From assembly GCA_903881085.1 (NCBI GenBank), contig CAIRSA010000352.1, positions 1 to 64,000 on the forward strand: a stretch of DNA of 64,000 nucleotides, given 5' to 3'. The position numbers and the translations under genes were made by a program. The stretch is from an uncultured Acidobacteriia bacterium (lineage in GTDB: Bacteria; Acidobacteriota; Terriglobia; Bryobacterales; Bryobacteraceae). Shown here in pieces: positions 41,196 to 50,924 of the stretch; the first letter of the stretch is position 1; every line of letters begins with the position of its first letter. Below the pieces are notes generated by a model. It had not been told where the DNA came from. It made no database searches and saw only the letters and a program-made list of their open reading frames with translations.

Positions 41196-44100
41196 ATGCT
41201 GCTATTCACCCGCCTCTCCATTTGCCTTCTGGCAATTCCGCTGCTTTCCGCGCAGGATGCCCGCGGCCGCATTGCAGGCCGTGTCCTGGATCCAAGCGGA
41301 GTTGCTGTTCCCCGGGCAACCGTGGACGCAACGGAATCGACAACCGGTGTAAAGATCGCCGTGACATCCAACGAGGGCGGCTCGTATGAACTGCCTTACT
41401 TGATCCCCGGCACCTATTCCATCGCGGTAACTTCGCCTGGTTTCAAAACCTATTCGCGCACCGGAATCGAAGTGCGTGTTGGCGACCGTCTCACTCTCGA
41501 TGTTGCGCTGACCCTCGGCCAGGTGAATGAATCGGTGACGGTGACTCAGCAGGTTTCGCTGGTGGATGCGTCATCCGCGAATCTTGGGCAAGTGACCGAC
41601 ACGCGCCGCTTAACTGATCTTCCACTGCCCGCGGGAAACACGCTTACCGTCGCGGAGTTCGCGCCCGGAGTAACGTACCTTGGCCAGCCGAACCATCCTA
41701 GCCTGGGAATCGGTGCGGTGGAGATCGTCTCAAACATGTCGGTGAACGGGACGCGCTCAGGGAATACGGAGTACACCATCGACGGCACACCGAGTATGAC
41801 CGGCAGCATGCCGTCCTACTCACCTCCGACCGAGATGGTGGCCGAAGTGAAAGTTCAAACTGCAATGTACGATGCAGGCACGGGCCGCGTCCCCGGTGGT
41901 AACGTCAACATTGTGTTGCGCACTGGCGGCAACCAACTGCATGGCGCCATTCAGTGGTTTCACACCAATCAGCACCTGGAAGCGCTCACCTTGTTCGGCC
42001 GTCAGTTCTTGTACAATCCGGCAACCGGGCCGCTCACCGATGCCAAACGGCAGTCGATCAATCCGCTGAACATTTTGAATCGCTACGGCCTTACCCTGAC
42101 TGGCCCGGTTGTGCTGCCAAAGCTCTATGACGGCCACAACCGTACGTTCTGGGCGTTTGGCTTTGAAGGACTCAGCCGGCCAGTTGTAACGCTCGGAAGC
42201 GCCGTTACCGTTCCCACCGCACTGGAACGAAAGGGAGACTTTTCCAACCTGCTGGCGGTCGGCGCCAACTACCAGATCTACGACCCCTCAACCATCGCAC
42301 CCGCCACGACTGGCCGTTTTTCGCGCCAGCCTTTCGCCGGAAATGTGATCCCCGCCAGCCGCCTGAATCCGCTTGCTCTCGGCCTTCTCAAATATTGGCC
42401 CGATTCGAACTTGCCTGGGAACATTGATGGCGTCAATAATTTTGTGCCGGAGACCAGCCAGGCGAATCGCCAGAAGAACCTCGTCGGCAAGGTGGATCAT
42501 AACTTCAGTGATCGCCACCGCGCGTTCACGCGCTACAACTACGGCTCTCAGGACTACATCGCCAACCCAATCGTCGGGACTTTGACCAACGTGCCAGATC
42601 GTTGGCGGCACAGCCATGGTGCAGTGATCGATGACGTCTACGTCATTTCTCCTTCGTTGATTACCAACGCGCGTATCGGCTTCACCCGGTACAACCAATC
42701 AAACACGCCGGAACTCGCCGGATTCGATCTCACATCGTTGGGCTTTTCCTCATCGCTCAGCAATGCCATCGATCCGCGTGCGCGCCAGTTTCCAACTCTG
42801 AACGTGGCTGGCTATCAATCCCTGGGCGGCGCCGCCAACAACAACGCTGTAACCAATTACTACACAGCCTCCAACGACGTAACTTGGACAAAAGGCCCGG
42901 CGATATTCCGGTTTGGTGCCGAGTACCGCCTGTTTCGCTCGAATAACTACGCACTCGGCGGACAAAATCCAACCTTCGCTTTCAACTCCACTTACACCAA
43001 CGGTCCTTTGGATAACGCTGCAGCCTCTCCGATAGGCCAGGGCCTGGCTTCGTTGTTGTTGGGCATTCCGTCCGGTGGTTCCATCAGCTACGCCGATTCC
43101 TACGCAGATCAGTCTTATACCTACGCCTTCTTCGCGCAAACCGACTGGCGCCTGAATCGCCGCCTGACCGTCAACGCCGGTATTCGCTACGATTACGATG
43201 GCCCGATCACCGAGCGCTATAACCGCAGCGTGAAGGGCTTTGACTTCGCCTCTGCCAGCCCAATCGCCTCGCAGGTGTTGGCCAACTATGCAAAGAGTCC
43301 TATCCCCGAGGTTCCCGTAAGTCAGTTTCACGTGAACGGCGGAGTAACGTTCGCCGGCATCAACGGACAGCCCAGGCAGTTGTGGGATAGCTCTGCGCTG
43401 AACTTTGCGCCGCGCATCGGCCTTGCCTGGGAAGTGGTGCCCGGGACGGTGATCCGCACCGGCTATGGCCTCTTCTACATTCCGCAAGGCGTCGATCGCA
43501 CCGCCGTGAACCAGGCCGGCTTTACAGCCAGTACAACCCTCACCCCCTCGAATGATAATGGCCAGCATTTCATCGCAACACTCGCTAATCCGTTTCCCAA
43601 CGGCTTTAATCAGCCACTTGGCGCGAATGGCGGCTTGCTGACCGGTCTGGGACAGGGCGTCAGCGCCTTCCCGCCCAACCTGAAAAGCTCATACACGCAA
43701 CGCTGGAGCTTTGGCATTCAACGCCAGCTTCCGAAGCGGATCTTCCTTGATGTTTCGTACGTAGCGACTCGTGCAACTCGGCTGGCTGTCGCCCGCCAGA
43801 ATGACCCGGTGCCGGCTTCGTATTATTCACGGCTCGCGGTTCGCGACACACAGACAATTAACTTCCTCACCGCGGCCGTCAGCAATCCTTTTTACCCGCT
43901 GTTGCCTGGCACCAGTCTTTCCAACGCAACGGTGCAGCGGCAACAGCTCCTGCGGCCCGACCCTCAGTTCACCAGTGTTCTGATCAACGATCCGGTGGGT
44001 TATTCCTGGTATCACGCCATGCAGGTGCTTGCAGAAAAGCGCATGAGTCATGGATTTACGGCGCAGTTCAACTGGTCGTGGTCGAAATACATGGAAGCCA

Positions 44101-44687
44101 CCTCATTCAGTAACGATACCGACCCGCGTCCGGAACGGGTAATTTCCGACCTTGACCACACCCACGTGCTGCACTTCAGCGGCATCTACGAACTGCCCTT
44201 TGGACGCGGCAAATCGTTGCTCGCGCATTCGAACAAATTCGTTCAGGCCGTGGTTGGCGGCTGGCAGGCTCAGGCCACCTGGCAATACTTCACTGGGGCA
44301 CCGTTGGGGTTTGGCAACGCGTTATTGACCGGCTCGATCAAGGATATTGCGCTCCCTTCCGATCAACAGTTGATCGCCAAGTGGTTTAACACCGCGGCGT
44401 TTGACACCAAATCAGGTGACCAGCTGTCGTGGAACATCCAGACCCTGTCAACGCGATTCTCCAGCGTTCGCGGGCCCGGCGTGGACATGTGGAACATCTC
44501 CGGCGTGAAAAAGTTCTCAATCAACGAGCGGATCAAGATGCAGTTCCGCGCGGAGTTTTTGAACGCGCTGAACCATACGAATCTCGCCGGTCCCAACACG
44601 ACGCCCACCAGCAGCGCATTCGGGAGCATTACCGCGGCCAACTCGCAACCCCGGTTCATTCACCTGGCATTGAAAATGACGTTTTAA
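41196..44687 (+). CDS. TonB-dependent receptor, Oar-like (receptor 3)
   Basis: 1163 residues from ATG 41196. Signal MLLFTRLSICLLAIPLLSAQ; carboxypeptidase-regulatory-like domain (RIAGRVLDPSGVAVPRATVD); plug with RRLTDLPLPAGNTLTVAEFAPG and VNGTRSGNTEYTIDGTPSM; barrel ending FIHLALKMTF. The structure is the same as receptor 1. A promoter immediately upstream suggests it is transcribed alone. No substrate-specific partner gene is adjacent; a tRNA gene follows. Confidence 0.95.
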   Translation: MLLFTRLSICLLAIPLLSAQDARGRIAGRVLDPSGVAVPRATVDATESTTGVKIAVTSNEGGSYELPYLIPGTYSIAVTSPGFKTYSRTGIEVRVGDRLTLDVALTLGQVNESVTVTQQVSLVDASSANLGQVTDTRRLTDLPLPAGNTLTVAEFAPGVTYLGQPNHPSLGIGAVEIVSNMSVNGTRSGNTEYTIDGTPSMTGSMPSYSPPTEMVAEVKVQTAMYDAGTGRVPGGNVNIVLRTGGNQLHGAIQWFHTNQHLEALTLFGRQFLYNPATGPLTDAKRQSINPLNILNRYGLTLTGPVVLPKLYDGHNRTFWAFGFEGLSRPVVTLGSAVTVPTALERKGDFSNLLAVGANYQIYDPSTIAPATTGRFSRQPFAGNVIPASRLNPLALGLLKYWPDSNLPGNIDGVNNFVPETSQANRQKNLVGKVDHNFSDRHRAFTRYNYGSQDYIANPIVGTLTNVPDRWRHSHGAVIDDVYVISPSLITNARIGFTRYNQSNTPELAGFDLTSLGFSSSLSNAIDPRARQFPTLNVAGYQSLGGAANNNAVTNYYTASNDVTWTKGPAIFRFGAEYRLFRSNNYALGGQNPTFAFNSTYTNGPLDNAAASPIGQGLASLLLGIPSGGSISYADSYADQSYTYAFFAQTDWRLNRRLTVNAGIRYDYDGPITERYNRSVKGFDFASASPIASQVLANYAKSPIPEVPVSQFHVNGGVTFAGINGQPRQLWDSSALNFAPRIGLAWEVVPGTVIRTGYGLFYIPQGVDRTAVNQAGFTASTTLTPSNDNGQHFIATLANPFPNGFNQPLGANGGLLTGLGQGVSAFPPNLKSSYTQRWSFGIQRQLPKRIFLDVSYVATRATRLAVARQNDPVPASYYSRLAVRDTQTINFLTAAVSNPFYPLLPGTSLSNATVQRQQLLRPDPQFTSVLINDPVGYSWYHAMQVLAEKRMSHGFTAQFNWSWSKYMEATSFSNDTDPRPERVISDLDHTHVLHFSGIYELPFGRGKSLLAHSNKFVQAVVGGWQAQATWQYFTGAPLGFGNALLTGSIKDIALPSDQQLIAKWFNTAAFDTKSGDQLSWNIQTLSTRFSSVRGPGVDMWNISGVKKFSINERIKMQFRAEFLNALNHTNLAGPNTTPTSSAFGSITAANSQPRFIHLALKMTF

Positions 44688-44702
44688 TATTTCGCAAACA
44701 CT

Positions 44703-44731
44703 TTGCGTGGGGCTTTAAGTAATGCTAAACT
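44703..44731 (+). promoter_or_regulatory. Promoter of the tRNA-Ser gene
   Basis: TTGCGT (44703-44708), 17-base spacer, TAAACT (44726-44731), 22 bases before the mature tRNA 5' end. Confidence 0.55.
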
Positions 44732-44753
44732 GCTTAAAGACCCACTCTCGTGC

Positions 44754-44845
44754 GGAGAGGTGGCTGAGTGGTCTAAAGCAGCGGTTTGCTAAACCGTCGT
44801 ACTGGGAAACCGGTACCGGGAGTTCGAATCTCCCCCTCTCCGCCA
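44754..44845 (+). tRNA. tRNA-Ser (GCU)
   Basis: 92 nucleotides including an encoded CCA. The acceptor stem GGAGAGG pairs with CCTCTCC. The anticodon arm GCGGT-TTGCTAA-ACCGT carries GCT at the anticodon position. A long variable arm (TACTGGGAAACCGGTA) and the T arm with GTTCGAATC are present. The type II structure and GCU anticodon identify serine, reading AGC/AGU codons. Confidence 0.97.
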
Positions 44846-44870
44846 GTTCCGATCCCCTCTTCTGCTTCAG

Positions 44871-45077
44871 CTAATCAAATATACCCTTGCCCGTTCTCCA
44901 CAGTTCGGTCTTGTGCGCACGTTCTGTCTCAAACGTCCGATCCTCTTTAGCGGAAAACACGAAGGTGTAGCCGCATTCGCACTCTTTTCGTCCCTTTACG
45001 GGCCACGCGCTCGTCTCGTGCCCACGGCTGCACCACGGACAATTGGTCATTTCTGTTTTGATTTCACTCGGTGTCAT
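44871..45077 (-). CDS. Small zinc-ribbon protein
   Basis: 68 residues from ATG 45077 (GGAG Shine-Dalgarno about seven bases upstream; the frame continues to a TTG at 45110). Four cysteines lie in CPWC and CECG, spaced as in a zinc ribbon. The C-terminal part is charged and helical. Function unknown; such ribbons bind nucleic acid or protein. It converges with the tRNA-Ser gene. Confidence 0.6.
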   Translation of the reverse strand: MTPSEIKTEMTNCPWCSRGHETSAWPVKGRKECECGYTFVFSAKEDRTFETERAHKTELWRTGKGIFD

Positions 45078-45110
45078 TTGCTCTCCATCGATGCTAGTAT
45101 TTTCCTGCAA

Positions 45111-45430
45111 CTCCTGCGTTGAGGAAGTAGCTCGAATCTGGCTTCCTGTCAGAAACGGGATCGCCTAAATCTATGATAAACTTTTCCAGGCGAATGTAAA
45201 AGACTAAAAGATCAAAAAGTCTGATATTGCTCGCGAGCATTGCCCCTCGCTGCTTCACCGGCATGGCCAGATTATCACGGGTTTTTTTATGGAAACCCGA
45301 AACCGGACATTTCTACTTTGCCAGCAGGCGGACATTTCTATTTTGCCTTGACAGGGATGCGGCCGCGCTTGCACCCAGAACCTGCCTGTAATAAAATCAA
45401 GTGCACAGTTCTCCTGAAAGTTGACTCCTT
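45111..45430. other. Intergenic remnant with IS21-like terminal repeats
   Basis: No gene is seen. A CGGGTTT/AAACCCG dyad surrounds a T-rich loop at about 45277-45300. Two near-identical 19-base direct repeats follow at 45304-45347. Repeated terminal motifs of this kind are found at the ends of IS21-family elements, so this may be the footprint of a lost IS. The stretch ends with the leader of the cytochrome gene. Confidence 0.4.
45304..45347 (+). repeat. Pair of 19-base direct repeats, CGGACATTTCTAYTTTGCC
   Basis: Copies at 45304-45322 and 45329-45347 differ at one base. They resemble the multiple short repeats inside IS21-type ends. No transposase gene lies nearby. Confidence 0.6.
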
Positions 45431-46393
45431 ATGAACAAAAAACTGCTCAATGCATTATTGGGTCTGTGGCTTGCTTCCTCAGCCACACTCTCGCTCAACG
45501 CGCAACAACTCCTCGATCAAGAAAGCCAGAACAAGATAGCCAAAGGCTATCAGGTCGCTCCGGTTCCACTCAACGCGACCGGCAAGGACCCCAATTTGTT
45601 AGGGTATGGCAGTTATCTCGTCAACGTCGTCGGCGAGTGCAACGGATGCCACTCTGGCGGTCCGCAGTCGGAATACATGCCGAACGGGAATCCGTATCTG
45701 AAGCAGTATCCCAAAGTGAATCCAGCCACCTACCTTGGTGGCGGCCGTGATTTCGGCGCCTTCCCCGATCCTGCCGGCCCCTTTCCGCACATCGTTTCCC
45801 GCAACCTGACGCCAGACAAAACGGGACTTCCCATGGGCGGCGATACACTGCAGGCCTTTTTCAATACGATCAGGACCGGCATGGATATGGACAAGAAGCA
45901 TCCCACCTGCCAGGGCAAGCCCGACGGCAAGTGCCTTCCCGCGCCCTTTGCAGGCGATCTGCTGCAGATTATGCCTTGGCCGGCTTATCAGAACATGACC
46001 GATCTGGATCTGACCGCCATCTACACGTATCTGAGTGCAATTCCATGTATTGAAGACGACCCTAAGGCTACGGTAAAGCGCTGCGGAGCCCCAGGTTCCA
46101 CAACCCCAGGTCCGGCCACCACCGCCGTGGCTGGCCCGAAGAACAGCAATGTGTTTGCCCGTCAGATCCAGTTGGATGGTACCCAGTCCATCAGTTCCGA
46201 CGGAAAGCCGTTGACGTTTGCCTGGACGATTCCCTCCGGAAGCCCGGCGGCATCCATTCAAAATGCAAACACCGCGACGCCCTTGGTGCAGCTAGTGTCC
46301 GGACGCGGCATATACTCGTTCCTGTTGACGGTTACCGATTCCGCCGGCAAGACTGCCACCGATACCGCAACCGTGAATTTCCTGGGTAATTAA
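45431..46393 (+). CDS. Secreted c-type cytochrome with a C-terminal PKD-like domain
   Basis: 320 residues with a signal peptide (MNKKLLNALLGLWLASSATLSLNA). One heme-binding motif CNGCH (about 70-74) and a possible axial Met in the GDLLQIMPWPAYQNMTDLDLTAIYTYLSAIP segment typical of class I cytochrome c domains. Residues about 235-318 form a PKD/Ig-like domain (IQLDGTQSISSDGKPLTFAWTIPSG), which often contacts sugars or surfaces. The fusion suggests an electron carrier held to the cell envelope. Its 3' end overlaps the convergent receptor gene by four bases. Confidence 0.88.
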   Translation: MNKKLLNALLGLWLASSATLSLNAQQLLDQESQNKIAKGYQVAPVPLNATGKDPNLLGYGSYLVNVVGECNGCHSGGPQSEYMPNGNPYLKQYPKVNPATYLGGGRDFGAFPDPAGPFPHIVSRNLTPDKTGLPMGGDTLQAFFNTIRTGMDMDKKHPTCQGKPDGKCLPAPFAGDLLQIMPWPAYQNMTDLDLTAIYTYLSAIPCIEDDPKATVKRCGAPGSTTPGPATTAVAGPKNSNVFARQIQLDGTQSISSDGKPLTFAWTIPSGSPAASIQNANTATPLVQLVSGRGIYSFLLTVTDSAGKTATDTATVNFLGN

Positions 46394-48966
46394 AACACAA
46401 ACCCCAGCACCACCTGATACGATCTCGGCGGCACGAAATGCGTGCCGCTGAAGGTCGACAGGAAGTTGTACAACGCCACTTTGTTCGTAATATTCGACAC
46501 CGTGAACTTCAGAATCGTGCGGTAGTGTTCCTTGTGCAGTAAGTTGTCCGTTCCCACCCCGAGATCGAACAGATTGCGCGGCGCCACTCGTGAAGGATGG
46601 GAATCCGCATCGAGTGTACCTGCGGGTGGAATCGCCAGTCGCGTTGCTCCGTAATTACTCGACATGCAGTTCGTGATTCGTTGATTGATTGACGGCAACT
46701 GGTTGCCGCAATAGAAACCGATGGCCGCTTGCTGAGCGCCGGAAAGCGCCAGCGCGTCTTCCAGGCTTCCCACTGCTCCTGCGATCAACCCGCTGTCATA
46801 GCGCCAGGTGAAGGCAGCCCACGGACCATTTGCGCCCTTTTGATAGCGCAATTGGGTGGTCTGCTGGAATGCCTGATCGTGATCAATGCGGAACACGGAA
46901 TTGCTGACTCCGGAATTGAATATCAACCCGCCCGTTTCCGGCCCGAAGTAGCGCGCGCGTGTGTGCCCCATTGTTGTGATCCACTGGAAACCTTTGATGT
47001 TGAGCGAAGCGATGCGTGCCGAAACGCCATCGATCTTCGATTTCTTCCACTGAATCGGGAACTGAATCGGTGTGTTGAACAACGTATCGAAGTCATAAGC
47101 CCCAGTGGTGAACTTCCAGAAGTAATCTGCGTCGAACATCAGATGCTTGGTGATGGTCTGTTGCAGCCCGGCGTTGAATTGATTGCGAGTTCCGGGAACA
47201 AGCGCCACTGACTGTCCGCCAAACACATTCGTCGCCAATCCCCCAACGCCCGTTCCGCTCGATAGAATCAGGTTCTCGTTGTAAGGGGTCTCAAAGGTGC
47301 GTGAATAAGCCGCTCGCAGCACCGTGCCGGTCGACTTCATCAGGTACGACAGCCCAAACCGCGGCTGCACCCCATTGTTACTGGTCAGCCCGTCGTAATG
47401 ATCGAAGCGCAGGCCCGCCTGCACCTGCAAATCGCCGAACTTGATCGAGTCCTGAATGTAAGTCGAAGCCTGGTTGATGTTCTGCGCCCCGGTAAATTGG
47501 AACAGCTTGCCTCCGCGCGTAAGATCGTACGGCACCAGGCCAGGTAGCAGATCGAAATTGCGTACAGCGCCGTTCTTGGCACAGTCCCTGGGATTCGCCA
47601 CGTTGGGAAGTTGCAGCGGGTCTCCGTTGTTATTTAGGCAGACCGGATTGAACGCATAGTCGGTCAACCCCATGCTGAAATTCTCATGCAGGCGCGTTTG
47701 CATCGCTTGCACGCCAACTTTGATGTTATGGCGTCCATGGACGTACGAGATGTCGGCCTTGGCGCCCCAGTTACTCAGCGACCTTTGTTGCGCCAGCGTC
47801 GCCGGTGTATCGGCAAAGACGTCGCGGCTGGGTGTATAGTTCACCCTGTCGGCGCGGAAGAACGGAGTTACCGTAAACAAGACGCTGGAACTGAACGTAT
47901 GCTGATAGCCGGGCGCGACGTTGAAGCTGGTGATGCGCTGACGCTGGTCCTGCGTCAACTGGTCGTAAGTATTCGGAATCTGGAACCAGTTGCGCGCGCT
48001 GAACAGATTCAGGTGAATCGCATCCTTGCCGGAGGGCTGATAATCGAACCGGTCAAACACCGTGAAGTTGTTCCCGATGGCATGGATCGGTGTGTACTCG
48101 GGCGTGTCCAGAAACCGGCCGGATCGCAGCACGTTCGCAGCAATGAAATTGCCAACTTTCGCCGTGCCGAATGAGAGAGTCGATTCTTCGGCGTAGGTGC
48201 CAAATGAACCCCACTGTCCGAGCACGCTGCCATTCAGCTTCTGCCCCAGCCCGGACCGGGTAACCGCGTTGATCACCAGACTGGTCTTGTCGCCGAACTC
48301 TGCCGGCGGAGCGCCGGTAATCAGTTCCATCGATTGAATGGCGTTCAACGGAATCTGCGTCGAAAACTGCTTGCTCTGCTGATCGTTCACCGGTTGGCCG
48401 TCAATGGAAAAGCTGGTCTGTGCATGGTCGCCCAGCGGGTGAAAGAAGCCGTTCGAATCAGAGGCCACTGCGCCGCTGTTCATTGCGATGGCGTCACTCA
48501 ATCCAGCACCGGGCGAGGAGATCGGCAGCTTGTCCATGGACTTCATATCTACGTCGTTGTGTGCGTAAGAAACGTTTTCCAGCACATCGCTGCCCGCTGC
48601 TTCCACAGTCACGGAGGTTTTGTTTTCGGCGATCTCCAGCTTGATTTTCAAATCCATCGGTACCGTGCTTCGAATACTCAAATCCTTAGTGAACTTGGTG
48701 AAGCCCTGCGCGGTTGCTTCCAGATGGTATGAGTTGGGGGGGACGTTGGTGAAGCGGAATGTACCAGAAGCGTCGATGGCGACCTTCTGCGAGTAGTTCG
48801 TCAGGCGGTTGGATAAGGAGACGATCGCATCGGGGATAACGGCGCCGGAAGCATCGGTAAGCATGCCTGTGACCGTGCCTGCGTTGCCCAACGATTGGCC
48901 AAAACCCTGTTCCATGCAACCGGACAGTGCGAAGGCCAGGCACACACAACAGGCAATTCTATTCAT
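46390..48966 (-). CDS. TonB-dependent receptor with carboxypeptidase-regulatory N-terminus (receptor 4)
   Basis: 858 residues, shorter than the three Oar-like receptors. The signal has a lipobox-like LALSGCMEQG at about 12-21, unusual for an outer-membrane barrel. Carboxypeptidase-regulatory domain (GTVTGMLTDASGAVIPDAIV) about 28-115; plug with MKSMDKLPISSPGAGLSDAIAM and FSIDGQPVNDQQSKQF; barrel ending RSYQVVLGFVF. The C-terminal Phe and overall layout support an outer-membrane transporter, possibly for iron chelates or oligosaccharides. Transcribed alone on the minus strand. Confidence 0.92.
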   Translation of the reverse strand: MNRIACCVCLAFALSGCMEQGFGQSLGNAGTVTGMLTDASGAVIPDAIVSLSNRLTNYSQKVAIDASGTFRFTNVPPNSYHLEATAQGFTKFTKDLSIRSTVPMDLKIKLEIAENKTSVTVEAAGSDVLENVSYAHNDVDMKSMDKLPISSPGAGLSDAIAMNSGAVASDSNGFFHPLGDHAQTSFSIDGQPVNDQQSKQFSTQIPLNAIQSMELITGAPPAEFGDKTSLVINAVTRSGLGQKLNGSVLGQWGSFGTYAEESTLSFGTAKVGNFIAANVLRSGRFLDTPEYTPIHAIGNNFTVFDRFDYQPSGKDAIHLNLFSARNWFQIPNTYDQLTQDQRQRITSFNVAPGYQHTFSSSVLFTVTPFFRADRVNYTPSRDVFADTPATLAQQRSLSNWGAKADISYVHGRHNIKVGVQAMQTRLHENFSMGLTDYAFNPVCLNNNGDPLQLPNVANPRDCAKNGAVRNFDLLPGLVPYDLTRGGKLFQFTGAQNINQASTYIQDSIKFGDLQVQAGLRFDHYDGLTSNNGVQPRFGLSYLMKSTGTVLRAAYSRTFETPYNENLILSSGTGVGGLATNVFGGQSVALVPGTRNQFNAGLQQTITKHLMFDADYFWKFTTGAYDFDTLFNTPIQFPIQWKKSKIDGVSARIASLNIKGFQWITTMGHTRARYFGPETGGLIFNSGVSNSVFRIDHDQAFQQTTQLRYQKGANGPWAAFTWRYDSGLIAGAVGSLEDALALSGAQQAAIGFYCGNQLPSINQRITNCMSSNYGATRLAIPPAGTLDADSHPSRVAPRNLFDLGVGTDNLLHKEHYRTILKFTVSNITNKVALYNFLSTFSGTHFVPPRSYQVVLGFVF

Positions 48967-49069
48967 GCACTCATTATTCGGCGAATGGTCAAGTTTCCCT
49001 ATCGCTTTGTGGCCTGCGGGTTTGTATTTCCGATGAGCGGGATAATTCGACCCGTTAGCGGGTTGGCGC

Positions 49070-49825
49070 TTACCAGCTCAAAAGGTCGCGAACGCTGCTC
49101 GCCAGGCGCTTGCTGACCACGATTTCCAGCCCGTTACTCATGGTTAGCATCCAGCGCTGGCTGGTGATGGCGCTCATCTTCCGTACGTGGTCCATGTTCA
49201 CCAGGGCACTGCGGTGGATGCGACGGAAGTTGCTCGCCGCCAGCCGCTCTTCAATGGCGCGCAGGGTCTGCGTCGCCAGATATTTCCGCTTGGCCGTTAC
49301 GATCCACACCAACTCACCTTCGGACTGGAAGGCCAGAATCTCGTCCGCGTTCAGCAGCACGTACTCCTCGCCATCGCGGCCGACGATTTTGCGCATCCGC
49401 GCGGCTGCCGGCTCCACATGTGCCTCCTGCACTTGCACCAACTGCTCAGCGACTTTGCCCGGGTCGCCCAGAAATCGGCGAGCCCGCCCGACCGCTTCGC
49501 GCAGCCGGTCCGGGCTAATCGGTTTCAATAAATAGTCCAGTGCTCCCGCATCCAAGGCCTGGATCGCGTACTGATCGTAGGCTGTCACGAAAATAACAAT
49601 GGGGAGATGCGTCCCCTGGCGGATGCGCCTTGCTACCTCAATGCCGGAATACTCAGGCATCTGCAGGTCGAGGAAGACTACGTCGGGCTTCAGGTTCAGG
49701 ATCTTGGCCAGGGCCGATGATCCGTTGTCCGCTTCGTCCAGGACGGTGACGCCTCCTGCCGCTTCCAACTCCTCCCGGAGCACTTTGCGGGCAATCGGTT
49801 CGTCGTCGACAATCAGCGCAGTCAT
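49070..49825 (-). CDS. LytTR-family response regulator
   Basis: 251 residues. Receiver domain about 1-120 with the acidic pair in IVDDEP, the phosphorylated Asp in VVFLDLQMPEYSG (about 52), Thr in FVTAYD and Lys in LLKPIS. LytTR DNA-binding domain about 145-245 (RDGEEYVLLNADEILAFQSEGELVW, NFRRIHRSALVNMDHV). It regulates genes in response to an unseen histidine kinase; no kinase gene is adjacent, so it is an orphan here. Confidence 0.94.
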   Translation of the reverse strand: MTALIVDDEPIARKVLREELEAAGGVTVLDEADNGSSALAKILNLKPDVVFLDLQMPEYSGIEVARRIRQGTHLPIVIFVTAYDQYAIQALDAGALDYLLKPISPDRLREAVGRARRFLGDPGKVAEQLVQVQEAHVEPAAARMRKIVGRDGEEYVLLNADEILAFQSEGELVWIVTAKRKYLATQTLRAIEERLAASNFRRIHRSALVNMDHVRKMSAITSQRWMLTMSNGLEIVVSKRLASSVRDLLSW

Positions 49826-49860
49826 TCCTCTTGCATTCTAACCTGCTGAGGCATTCCGCG

Positions 49861-50805
49861 TTACTTCTCCCGCAGCGTTTTCTCGAAGTAATCAATCGTC
49901 AAGCGGAGCCCCTCGCTGAGCGGTACAGCTGGCTGCCAATCGAGTTTCGCTTTCGCAAGTGCAATATCGGGCTGCCTTTGAACGGGGTCGTCCTGAGGCA
50001 GCGGCATCCTGACAATCTCCGACCTCGAACCCGTCTGCGCAATCACCAGCTCGGCCAACTCCCGGATCGTGAATTCGACGGGATTGCCAATGTTAATGGG
50101 ACCGGTCAATCCCTCCGTATTCATCAGTCTCCAGATGCCTTCGAGTAAGTCGGAAACGTAACAAAAGGAGCGTGTCTGCGTTCCTTCGCCGTAAATTGTG
50201 ATAGGTTCATTGCGCAGCGCCTGCACGATAAAATTGCTAACTACGCGGCCATCGTTTACTGACATTCTTGGGCCGTACGTGTTGAAGATGCGGACAATGC
50301 GGATGTCGACTCCGTTTTGCCGATGGTAATCCATCATCAGGGTTTCGGAGACCCGCTTGCCTTCGTCATAGCAACTGCGAATGCCGATGGGATTGACGTG
50401 CCCCCAATAATCTTCCCGCTGAGGATGCACCTTGGGATCGCCGTAGACCTCCGAGGTGGAGGCCTGTAGAACTCGCGCTCGAACGCGCTTGGCCATCCCG
50501 AGCATATTGATGACACCGATTACACTCGTCTTGACCGTTTTAACAGGGTTGTACTGGTAATGAACAGGCGACGCCGGGCAAGCCATATTGTAAATCTGGT
50601 CAACCTCAAGCAGGATGGGATTGACAATGTCGTGCCTAACGATCTCAAATCGCGGATTGTCGAGCAAATGAGCCACATTCGCTTTCGATCCGGTAAAGAA
50701 GTTATCGAGGCAAATCACCTCGTCTCCTCGCGCGATCAACTTGTCACAGAGGTGGCTACCCAGAAACCCGGCGCCCCCGGTTACTAATACGCGGTTTGCG
50801 TTCAT
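49861..50805 (-). CDS. uxs: UDP-glucuronate decarboxylase (UDP-xylose synthase), SDR family
   Basis: 314 residues from ATG 50805. N-terminal NAD motif [31 protein letters not shown], the region [14 protein letters not shown], and the catalytic SCYDEGKR (Tyr and Lys of the YxxxK motif). [10 protein letters not shown] and [15 protein letters not shown] are typical of Uxs/ArnA-like decarboxylases. It makes UDP-xylose from UDP-glucuronate. The divergent gene, a UDP-glucose dehydrogenase, makes that substrate. An in-frame extension upstream to 50898 exists but lacks homology. Confidence 0.93.
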   Translation of the reverse strand: MNANRVLVTGGAGFLGSHLCDKLIARGDEVICLDNFFTGSKANVAHLLDNPRFEIVRHDIVNPILLEVDQIYNMACPASPVHYQYNPVKTVKTSVIGVINMLGMAKRVRARVLQASTSEVYGDPKVHPQREDYWGHVNPIGIRSCYDEGKRVSETLMMDYHRQNGVDIRIVRIFNTYGPRMSVNDGRVVSNFIVQALRNEPITIYGEGTQTRSFCYVSDLLEGIWRLMNTEGLTGPINIGNPVEFTIRELAELVIAQTGSRSEIVRMPLPQDDPVQRQPDIALAKAKLDWQPAVPLSEGLRLTIDYFEKTLREK

Positions 50806-50886
50806 CGTTGTATTATTTTTGCACAAGAAGCATAACGGCGACAAAGCTTGGAATCGTAAAAGATTCGTTTGGTTTGGCTTAAGAAT

Positions 50887-50916
50887 TTGGCTTGGCAAGG
50901 GGCCGAAAGCTATAAT
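50887..50916 (+). promoter_or_regulatory. Promoter of the UDP-glucose dehydrogenase gene
   Basis: TTGGCT (50887-50892), 18-base spacer, TATAAT (50911-50916). ATG 50925 is eight bases past the -10 box, so the mRNA is probably leaderless. Confidence 0.6.
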
Positions 50917-50924
50917 GGGACTTC

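Noticed and set aside
42750-43568. 272-codon minus-strand frame inside receptor 3
   Set aside because: Antisense shadow of a TonB barrel.
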